Virus record (IMG/VR): IMGVR_UViG_3300021438_000037
Coordinates: 1 to 37,495 of that record
Source of the DNA: a virus
Reading direction: 5' to 3' (one strand)
Length of the DNA stretch: 37,495 bases
Made by a program: the position numbers and the translations under genes. Positions 24,145 to 29,518 of the stretch are shown piece by piece; positions within the stretch are counted from its first letter, which is position 1; each line of letters opens with the position of its first letter. A model generated the notes under the pieces. The model made no database searches. It had not been told where the DNA came from and worked only from the letters and a program-made list of their open reading frames with translations.

Positions 24145-24392
24145 GTGTTGCCCCTTGCTCTGATTTCAGTTTCAATTGCTTCCAATGTTGACGCAGCAAC
24201 CCGATAAAATCCAATGGGTGTTTCTGGATACCAATGCAACACCCAGACGCTGTCCTCCGCTATAGCCTTGCACCATTCCTCTGAAGAAACAAAAAAGTCA
24301 GCTTCATAGAATTGCTCAACAGTTTCATAAACATCTCGGTGTTCATTGTGGGATAAATGCAGTCCGCACTTGTGTTCCGGTAGCCAGTTCAT
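24141..24392 (-). CDS. Small hypothetical protein
   Basis: An 83-residue protein starting MNWLPEHKCGLHLSHNEHRD with several His and two Cys. It then has VWVLHWYPETPIGFYRVAA and a C-terminal EIRARGNT that repeats the end of the upstream gene (QIRARSNT). The core looks mixed alpha/beta. No known family is recognised. Start and stop are both in ATGA overlaps, with the Shine-Dalgarno within the neighbouring C-terminal codons. Confidence 0.6.
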   Translation of the reverse strand: MNWLPEHKCGLHLSHNEHRDVYETVEQFYEADFFVSSEEWCKAIAEDSVWVLHWYPETPIGFYRVAASTLEAIETEIRARGNT

Positions 24393-24625
24393 GTGTTGCT
24401 CCTTGCGCGGATTTGTTGTGCAATAAACGCACCGTAGTTGCTAAGTTTGTTTACCTTATCCCATTCATCCGCTATCGTGGCACACTCCTCACGCTCATGC
24501 GCTGCTACCAAAGCGGCAAAGGTTTCAAGAAATTGAATGTTTCCTTTATAGTAACTATAACCATCTTCTGCAACCCATCGTTCCAATGTTTTATTTGCAA
24601 ATTCAATAATTTTATCCTGTGTCAC
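24389..24625 (-). CDS. Small hypothetical protein (GTG start)
   Basis: A 78-residue helical protein starting with GTG (MTQDKIIEFANKTLERWVAE), preceded by GGAGG seven bases upstream and overlapping the previous stop as GTGA. It contains AALVAAHEREECATIADEWD, a segment common in short phage proteins, and ends QIRARSNT. No catalytic motif is visible. The C-terminal codons contain AAGGAG, serving the next start. Confidence 0.6.
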   Translation of the reverse strand: MTQDKIIEFANKTLERWVAEDGYSYYKGNIQFLETFAALVAAHEREECATIADEWDKVNKLSNYGAFIAQQIRARSNT

Positions 24626-24789
24626 AACAAAGCCTCCTCGTGGTTATCAGGGTTGAAGGGAAGGCCCGCCAAAGGCTTAAAAGGGTTCAATTTGGAAGGA
24701 AAAGGCCATACCCTAGGCTTGGGGTGCTCTTCTGGCTTTTCTTTGGCTAAACGCCCCAAATTCATATAAAATTTATCTGCTTCTGTCAT
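24622..24789 (-). CDS. Small proline-rich protein
   Basis: A 55-residue protein starting MTEADKFYMNLGRLAKEKPE, then a Pro/Phe-rich segment (HPKPRVWPFPSKLNPFKPL, LPFNPDN). AAGGGC lies in the C-terminal codons of the upstream gene, whose stop overlaps this ATG as ATGA. It ends in a GTGA overlap with the next gene. Rich in short PxP-type motifs, so it may be a disordered binding peptide; this is inference. No family is recognised. Confidence 0.6.
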   Translation of the reverse strand: MTEADKFYMNLGRLAKEKPEEHPKPRVWPFPSKLNPFKPLAGLPFNPDNHEEALL

Positions 24790-24974
24790 TGCTTGCCCTT
24801 CAGTTTAGTTGTAAGACGTTCAATTCTAGCTTTGTTGTAAGACACAACACTCTGAGCATATTCTACGGCTGTCTCAGCGTCCAAAAGCTCCACCTGAGCA
24901 CGTTGCAGCTCACTTTGCATTAGCTCAGCGGGAGCTGGGCCACGTAAATGGGTTTTCAAATAGTCAATTATCAT
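24786..24974 (-). CDS. Small helical hypothetical protein
   Basis: A 62-residue protein starting MIIDYLKTHLRGPAPAEL; AGGA lies seven bases before this ATG, better than an ATG 15 bases upstream. The rest is one long helix (LQRAQVELLDAETAVEYAQ, then KARIERLTTKLKGKQ), coiled-coil-like. The end encodes the Shine-Dalgarno and ATGA overlap for the next gene. No function is recognised. Confidence 0.6.
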   Translation of the reverse strand: MIIDYLKTHLRGPAPAELMQSELQRAQVELLDAETAVEYAQSVVSYNKARIERLTTKLKGKQ

Positions 24975-25221
24975 CAAATTTTCCTGCATTAGTTAAGGCA
25001 TTCAAGGCCATTGTTTCCAAACGTGACAAATTATTGGCCTGAGCAACTTCCAAAGCTGCATAAGCCACGTTTACCAAAGAATCCATAAGTTCTTTCCTTT
25101 TTTGTCGATATTCCTTCTGCTGAATAGCCATCTGTTGTTTTTTTACAACATATTCAGGCTTTTTCTTCTGTTTTTCCCTATAGGCCCGATTGTATTCCGA
25201 ACGACTAGATTTTTCACTCAT
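24964..25221 (-). CDS. Small basic helical protein
   Basis: An 85-residue protein starting MSEKSSRSEYNRAYREKQKK; GGAG lies eight bases upstream. Residues 6-50 are strongly basic and helical (RAYREKQKKKPEYVVKKQQM, EYRQKRKEL), followed by an Ala/Leu-rich helix. The charge would allow DNA or RNA binding, but there is no domain match. It overlaps the upstream gene by 8 and the downstream gene by 11 bases. A longer open frame upstream is ignored because it runs through the neighbouring gene. Confidence 0.6.
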   Translation of the reverse strand: MSEKSSRSEYNRAYREKQKKKPEYVVKKQQMAIQQKEYRQKRKELMDSLVNVAYAALEVAQANNLSRLETMALNALTNAGKFDDN

Positions 25222-25411
25222 CGAATTCGCTCCATTCCTCTGTTTCCTCATATTCAGGAAATTCGTGGTATATCCCTGCGCTGTCAATAGCCCCATAATC
25301 GTCGGTATAACGGTCACGCAGGGCTTCCTCCAGCTCCCAAGAGAGTGCCCCTTGATTAATAAGACGATGGGCATCTTGAGACACTAAGGCCTCGAATTGT
25401 TCGTTGGTCAT
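25214..25411 (-). CDS. Small acidic hypothetical protein
   Basis: A 65-residue protein starting MTNEQFEALVSQDAHRLINQ and ending in an acidic, aromatic tail (PEYEETEEWSEFDE). GGAG lies about ten bases before the ATG. Negative charge over a small helical body resembles known phage anti-host or DNA-mimic proteins only in composition. Function is unknown. Confidence 0.55.
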   Translation of the reverse strand: MTNEQFEALVSQDAHRLINQGALSWELEEALRDRYTDDYGAIDSAGIYHEFPEYEETEEWSEFDE

Positions 25412-25414
25412 AGG

Positions 25415-25534
25415 TTACATTCTCCAAAAGTATATAAAAAAGGAACAGAACATTATTGCAGCCAGTGCAGCGGCCTGCATTAGCTCAATTGCAAGCATGG
25501 CTAGAGTGTAGCGCTTAGGGCAATGGTGTTTCAT
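25415..25534 (-). CDS. Small membrane protein
   Basis: A 39-residue protein, MKHHCPKRYTLAMLAIELMQ followed by a membrane helix (AAALAAIMFCSFFIYF) and WRM. The ATG at 25534 is preceded by GGGAAA; a longer frame from 25621 runs through the neighbouring gene. Basic N-terminus and hydrophobic helix give a clear single-pass inner-membrane topology. Possible early host-membrane effector; role unknown. Confidence 0.5.
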   Translation of the reverse strand: MKHHCPKRYTLAMLAIELMQAAALAAIMFCSFFIYFWRM

Positions 25535-25544
25535 AAAATTTCCC

Positions 25545-25820
25545 TTAGATTGAAATATGCTCAACTTTGCCTTCATGCTCTTTTCGTGCCTGAGCATAGG
25601 AAACCCTGCGAGAGCTTCCAAAGGCCTTTAGAATGGCGTTTAAATGGCTAGCAGTGGTGCGAGTGTAATAGCCGCCCCAATTGGTCACCAAATTGCCCTT
25701 ATCGTTTACATGGGCAATAATTGTACGGTGTAGCACATATTCCGTGCCATTGGTTGTAGCATTGTGGCACTTGAATGGCTGGCCTGCTGCAAAGGATTGA
25801 GCTGTTTTCTCAATAGTCAT
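25545..25820 (-). CDS. Small hypothetical protein
   Basis: A 91-residue protein starting MTIEKTAQSFAAGQPFKCHN. It contains HRTIIAHVNDKGNLVTNWGGYYTRTTASHLN, a beta-hairpin then helix pattern, and a basic C-terminal helix (SSRRVSYAQARKEHEGK), which together could bind nucleic acid. The ribosome site (AGAGAGAA) is moderate. No named family. It is transcribed early, near the control region. Confidence 0.55.
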   Translation of the reverse strand: MTIEKTAQSFAAGQPFKCHNATTNGTEYVLHRTIIAHVNDKGNLVTNWGGYYTRTTASHLNAILKAFGSSRRVSYAQARKEHEGKVEHISI

Positions 25821-25859
25821 AGAAATTCTCTCTTTAGTTTAAGGGCAATAGCGCCCCGT

Positions 25860-25880
25860 AAAGCCCCATCAAAGGGCCTT
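25860..25880 (-). other. Hairpin in the leader of the 25820 gene
   Basis: An inverted repeat, AAGGCCC and GGGCTTT (minus strand, one G-T wobble, 7-base loop), lies 15 bases after the stop of the gene at 25896 and before the next ribosome site. It lacks a T-run, so it is not a terminator. It resembles the hairpin at 26137-26156, which sits in the equivalent place after the previous gene. Confidence 0.4.
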
Positions 25881-25895
25881 ACAGTGCTTCATTGT

Positions 25896-26093
25896 TCAAC
25901 GGTTATTGTATGCCAAACCTGCATTGAAAGCATCGGCATAAGTTCCGTATAAGCTCCCTCGCTGATTCTCAGGGGTTATAAGGCCCCATTGTAGGCCCTT
26001 CGGTGTTTCCTGCGCATAAATAATGCAGGGATATAAAGGCCCTACGCTATGATTCTGAATTGAGCTTCCATCCTTTGAATGTCCTAAGTACAT
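25896..26093 (-). CDS. Small hypothetical protein
   Basis: A 65-residue protein starting MYLGHSKDGSSIQNHSVGPL; GGAG lies eight bases before this ATG, while the longer frame from 26213 overlaps the preceding gene and has no such site. It contains IIYAQETPKGLQWGLITPEN and ends LAYNNR. Mostly short strands with Gly/Pro turns. No family is recognised. Confidence 0.55.
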   Translation of the reverse strand: MYLGHSKDGSSIQNHSVGPLYPCIIYAQETPKGLQWGLITPENQRGSLYGTYADAFNAGLAYNNR

Positions 26094-26114
26094 GGCGATT
26101 CTCCATAAGTTACA

Positions 26115-26156
26115 GTTTACGACAATGTAAACCCCTAAACCCTCAATCAAGGGCTT
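26115..26156 (-). other. Two small hairpins between early genes
   Basis: In the 73-base gap between two early genes there are two inverted repeats. One is AAGCCCT with AGGGTTT (26156 to 26137). The other is a perfect GTTTAC/GTAAAC with a 6-base loop (26132 to 26115), ending about 12 bases before the next ribosome site. Neither is followed by a T-run. They could stabilise or process the early transcript. Confidence 0.4.
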
Positions 26157-26166
26157 AGAGAGTACA

Positions 26167-26472
26167 TTATGGCATAATGAAATATTCAGGGTTGAAGGGC
26201 CATTTATCTGCATTAGGCCCTACGCATAGGCCAGTTTCACCATCATAAGACAATGCTACACAATCCTGATTGAATAGCATACAAAAGGTGAACCACTGGT
26301 ATGCGCTAGCGTTAGTGTAGGCAATGGCTTTTACTTGGATTCCTAAATCGCTATCGCCTGAGGGCTCAGAAACACCATGTAGGTGAAGGCCTACTGGTTC
26401 AATGATGTTTGCCAGCACTGTCAGAGCTTCGCCCATACGTGAAAGAGGGAATTCTAGGTTTACGATTTTCAT
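26167..26472 (-). CDS. First gene of the minus-strand arm, hypothetical
   Basis: A 101-residue protein starting MKIVNLEFPLSRMGEALTVL, preceded by AAGGA about ten bases upstream. It contains LTVLANIIEPVGLHLHGVSE, AYQWFTFCMLFNQDCVALSY and GPNADKWPFNPEYF. The pattern suggests a compact alpha/beta fold. As the gene nearest the control region it is probably the first expressed on this arm, where phages often place host-takeover proteins. No family is recognised. Confidence 0.6.
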   Translation of the reverse strand: MKIVNLEFPLSRMGEALTVLANIIEPVGLHLHGVSEPSGDSDLGIQVKAIAYTNASAYQWFTFCMLFNQDCVALSYDGETGLCVGPNADKWPFNPEYFIMP

Positions 26473-26522
26473 GGCTATTCTATCCTTTGTTACTGCCTTG
26501 CAATATTGCTTGGCATGGCTCA

Positions 26523-26550
26523 ATTATATAGTGTTTTTACGTTTAAACAA
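26523..26550 (-). promoter_or_regulatory. Possible promoter for the minus-strand early genes
   Basis: On the minus strand TATAAT (26528-26523) lies 16 bases downstream of TTGTTT (26550-26545). The -10 is perfect, the -35 weak. It would start transcripts about 45 bases before the first minus-strand gene. It lacks the TG extension and the shared spacer of the two plus-strand promoters, so confidence is limited. Confidence 0.4.
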
Positions 26551-26644
26551 TACGTTCAATTTATAGAATTGATACCGTTGTATTTTTACAACATATTCAT
26601 ATTTCCTATTGGTAAGACACAAATCATAGGCATTCTTTAATGCT

Positions 26645-26672
26645 CTTATGTCTTACATCTTATGTCTTATAT
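26645..26672. repeat. 14-bp tandem repeat, 2 copies
   Basis: Two adjacent copies of CTTATGTCTTAYAT with one mismatch, ending in the palindrome CTTATATAAG. A reverse-orientation TAAGACA occurs 26 bases before them (26613-26619). Iteron-like arrangement, possibly a protein-binding site. Confidence 0.6.
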
Positions 26673-27259
26673 AAGAGTGTTTTCCTAGAATCGACGATAG
26701 CACACCACCTAAGGGTATAGGTGCACCTCCATGCTTTAAGGCAAAGAAAAACGTTTAACTTGCTTTTGTCAGATACTTGACAGTAATAACGTATACTGAC
26801 CAGTCACATTCTAGTCTTATGGTATGGAATGGAAACTGCTAAGTTACAATTCAGATTCTTAGGTTGCTTTATAGGCACCATCTCTGCCCCTCACACTGCG
26901 CAGTTACTGACCAGTGGGTCATTAGTAGATACGAATAAGAATCATTCGCATTGAGCAATAATCTAGCAAGATTCATGCCAAGTGAGCAATATAGTTGCCT
27001 AGGCAAGCATAGGGGGGAGTGCTATGGAGTTATGAAAACTTTTACAGGAGCCTACTACGTTTACAAAAAGGAAAAAGAGACAAAAAAAGGACAAAAAAGA
27101 ACATAATTAGCCATTGAGTAAAACTACTTAAGCCATTGAGTTATATAGACAATATATAAATAGACAAGAAAGTAGTAAATGAAGACAGGGTAGGGCTATC
27201 TGTGCTCCCTGAAAGGGGAACTTAAGTGTAGCTACCAGCTAAATTATTATAAATAGTTC

Positions 27260-27288
27260 TTGACTTTAAGACAAAAGTGTGCTATAAT
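27260..27288 (+). promoter_or_regulatory. Strong sigma70-type promoter for the packaging/virion arm
   Basis: TTGACT (27260-27265), a 17-base spacer and a perfect TATAAT (27283-27288) with an extended -10 TG (27280-27281). It points to the terminase genes and leaves a leader of about 185 bases before the small terminase ATG. Its spacer end AAGTGTG is shared with the promoter at 36249. Confidence 0.85.
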
Positions 27289-27341
27289 GTCTCTATAGTA
27301 CGAAGAAGTTAGCTGGCTTCTAAGTTCTCAGAAGGCAATAC

Positions 27342-27353
27342 GCCATTAATGGC
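27342..27353. promoter_or_regulatory. Perfect 12-bp palindrome in the terminase leader
   Basis: GCCATTAATGGC is a perfect palindrome about 55 bases downstream of the -10 box at 27283. It could be an operator or an RNA stem. No known site is matched. Confidence 0.4.
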
Positions 27354-27477
27354 ATAGAAGTTAAATATACATTAATTATATAACTAATTAAGAATAAACA
27401 TTAATGCCTTAAGCAGTTTAGCTTCTCTAGAGTATCTTACATAAAAGGTTTGTCTCCCTGAAAGGATAAAGCAAACA

Positions 27478-27852
27478 ATGGAAAATGAACTAAGTGTTGT
27501 GGCCCCTAAAATAAGAGGCAAAGGGCGTCCCCCTAAAGCAGATATAGAAGCTGTTAAAAATAGAACTAAGAACAAGGTGGGCCGACCGAAGGGAGATGCA
27601 GGGCGCTTAGAGGAATTCAAACAGAGGCTCCTTGCCACTGGTGGTACGAGAATATTGGATAAGATGATAAGCATTGCCCTAGATGACAATCATCCGGGTC
27701 AGATGGCTGCGATAAAGATGAGTATTGATAGAATGCTTCCAGTGAGCAGTTTTGAAGCAGCTAAGAATGGAGGGCAAAGCCCAACTATTTCGATTAACAT
27801 TACCGGGTTGTCTAGTAGTGTTGAAACAGTAGACGAAGTGGTAGACGTATGA
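27478..27852 (+). CDS. terS: Terminase small subunit
   Basis: A 124-residue DNA-recognition subunit of the packaging motor. The basic N-terminus with two GRP(P/K) AT-hook-like motifs (KGRPPKADIEAV and VGRPKGDAGR) would bind DNA. The helical part (DDNHPGQMAAIKMSIDRMLP) and beta tail (TISINITGLSS) match podovirus small terminases, which assemble into rings. AAAGGA is 12 bases from the ATG, a rather long spacing. It ends in an ATGA overlap with the large subunit. Assignment is supported strongly by this neighbour. Confidence 0.8.
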   Translation: MENELSVVAPKIRGKGRPPKADIEAVKNRTKNKVGRPKGDAGRLEEFKQRLLATGGTRILDKMISIALDDNHPGQMAAIKMSIDRMLPVSSFEAAKNGGQSPTISINITGLSSSVETVDEVVDV

Positions 27853-29099
27853 CAGCTTTGAATTTCTCCCTGCTCAAGTGGCAGCAAACAGTATTCAAGG
27901 ACAGTACAAGGTTTAAAATTGTTGCTGCTGGTCGTCGTTGTGGCAAGAGCCGCTTGTCTGCGGTTACCTTGCTCATTGAGGCTCTAAACTGTCCAGAGGG
28001 AAGCTCGGTAATGTATGTTGCTCCCACCATTGGACAGGCTAGAACAATTATTTGGGACTTGCTCCATGACTTGGGAAGGCAGGTAATTAAGAGCAGCCAT
28101 GTGAACAACCTAGAGATAACGTTGGTTAATGGTAGGAAAATTCTGGTACGTGGTGCGGATAATCCAGATAGTTTGCGTGGTGTAAGTTTGGTTTATGTTG
28201 TGATGGACGAATGTGCGTTTATCAAACAGGATGTATGGGAGAAAATTATCCGTGCTTCCTTGTCTGATAAAAAAGGAAGAGCTTTGTTCATTTCCACCCC
28301 TAGTGGACGTAATTGGTTTTACGATGTGTATAAGCTAGGAAAGGAAGAAGAAGACGAGGAATGGAAAAGCTGGCACTTCACCACCGAAGACAATGAAACC
28401 ATTGACCCCAAGGAAATTGAGGCAGCTAAGCGCACCCTAAGCAGCTTTGCCTTTAAGCAAGAATACTTGTCTAGCTTTGACACTGCTGGTAGTGATGTGT
28501 TCAAAGAGGAATGGTTTAAAACCTCCTCTGAGCCAAAGGATGGTGTGTTTGTCATGGCCTTTGACTTAGCAGGCTTTGAGGCTGCTTCTGGAACAAAGAA
28601 GAAGCATTTAGACGACAGTGCCATTGCCATTGTAAAAATAACAGATGATGGTAAGTGGTGGGTACAGAAAATAGAACATGGACGGTGGGACGTAAAGGAC
28701 ACAGCAATGCGCCTTCTACGCAACATCAAGGAATATAGCCCTGTAGCTGTAGGCTGTGAGCGTGGAATGGCTAGGAATGCTGTTCTGCCCTACTTAACAG
28801 ATTTTATGCGCAAGTACAACACCTATGCGCACATTGCTGAGCTAACGCATGGCAACAAAAAGAAAACAGACCGCATTGTCTGGAGCTTGCAGGGACGAAT
28901 GGAACATGGACGGGTGTCGTTCAACGAAGATGAAGAATGGGATAAGTTTAAAGACCAGCTAATTATGTTTCCTACTAATGGGGTGCATGATGACTTAGTG
29001 GATGCCTTGTCTTACATTGACCAACTTGCTGTGACTAGTTATAACAGCGACTATGAGGAAGAAGAATATGAAACCTACGATGTTATATCGGGATATTAA
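27849..29099 (+). CDS. terL: Terminase large subunit
   Basis: A 416-residue ATPase-nuclease that pumps and cuts phage DNA at the portal. ATPase: Walker A AAGRRCGKS (K33), Walker B VYVVMDE (D120, E121), coupling motif STPSG. RNase H-like nuclease: MAFDLAGFE (first Asp), VGCERG (Glu) and HDDLVDALSYI (final Asp). It is translated from the ATGA overlap with the small subunit. All motor and nuclease residues are present, so it should be active. The packaging mode (headful or cos) cannot be told from this alone. Confidence 0.96.
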   Translation: MTALNFSLLKWQQTVFKDSTRFKIVAAGRRCGKSRLSAVTLLIEALNCPEGSSVMYVAPTIGQARTIIWDLLHDLGRQVIKSSHVNNLEITLVNGRKILVRGADNPDSLRGVSLVYVVMDECAFIKQDVWEKIIRASLSDKKGRALFISTPSGRNWFYDVYKLGKEEEDEEWKSWHFTTEDNETIDPKEIEAAKRTLSSFAFKQEYLSSFDTAGSDVFKEEWFKTSSEPKDGVFVMAFDLAGFEAASGTKKKHLDDSAIAIVKITDDGKWWVQKIEHGRWDVKDTAMRLLRNIKEYSPVAVGCERGMARNAVLPYLTDFMRKYNTYAHIAELTHGNKKKTDRIVWSLQGRMEHGRVSFNEDEEWDKFKDQLIMFPTNGVHDDLVDALSYIDQLAVTSYNSDYEEEEYETYDVISGY

Positions 29100-29516
29100 A
29101 TGAATTGTCCTCTACCTACTCACGATGTAAAGCTCAACCTGAAGAACAGGGATTGGGCTTTTAAGAATGTAGGCTACGGCCCTGCCAACACAAATATGCC
29201 CAATGAGGCTTTCTGGGCTGACAAAGCAGACCAGTGGCAGACAGATTTAAAACAAGCTAAGAATATGCGCTGCGGCAATTGTGCTGCTTTTATTCAAACC
29301 CCTGAGATGCTCCAGTGCATCCACGATGGTATTGATAAAGAAGCAGATAGCTATGCCACCGATGTAATGGAAACAGCAAACCTTGGTTTCTGTGAACTGT
29401 TTGATTTTAAATGTGCAGGAACACGTACTTGCTCCGCTTGGCTAGTTGGAGGCCCTATTACCTCCAGCAGCACCGAAGTGGACGAAGCACCCTTTAGTGA
29501 CACAACAGAGGATTAA
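29100..29516 (+). CDS. Cys-rich protein between terminase and portal
   Basis: A 138-residue protein starting MNCPLPTHDVKLNLKNRDWA, placed directly after the large terminase stop. A central cluster of six cysteines (RCGNCAAF, MLQCIHDG, FCELFDFKCAGTRTCSAW) suggests a zinc or iron-sulfur site. Similar proteins sit between terminase and portal in some aquatic podoviruses; function is unknown. The acidic tail (SSTEVDEAPFSDTTED) is probably flexible. It has no strong Shine-Dalgarno, so translation may be coupled to the terminase. Confidence 0.7.
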   Translation: MNCPLPTHDVKLNLKNRDWAFKNVGYGPANTNMPNEAFWADKADQWQTDLKQAKNMRCGNCAAFIQTPEMLQCIHDGIDKEADSYATDVMETANLGFCELFDFKCAGTRTCSAWLVGGPITSSSTEVDEAPFSDTTED

Positions 29517-29518
29517 TA

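Larger units (their letters stand above)
26473..27477. other. Non-coding control region between divergent arms
   Basis: About 1 kb without a convincing gene. It is AT-rich and contains a 14-bp tandem repeat (26645-26672), a repeated ACTGACCAGT (26795 and 26906), a repeated AGCCATTGAGT (27109 and 27131), perfect 12-bp palindromes at 26995-27006 and 27342-27353, a repeated CTCCCTGAAAGG (27205 and 27454), and promoters pointing outward. This is the natural place for early promoters, regulator binding and perhaps the replication origin. The functions are inferred. Confidence 0.6.

Noticed and set aside
25860-25880. Rho-independent terminator among early genes
   Set aside because: The stem is moderate and no T-run follows in either direction. 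Genes continue directly downstream.
26473-27477. A T7-type phage RNA polymerase promoter set or a lysogeny switch (repressor, integrase, att site)
   Set aside because: No phage RNA polymerase, repressor or integrase gene exists in the window, and the visible promoters are sigma70-like.
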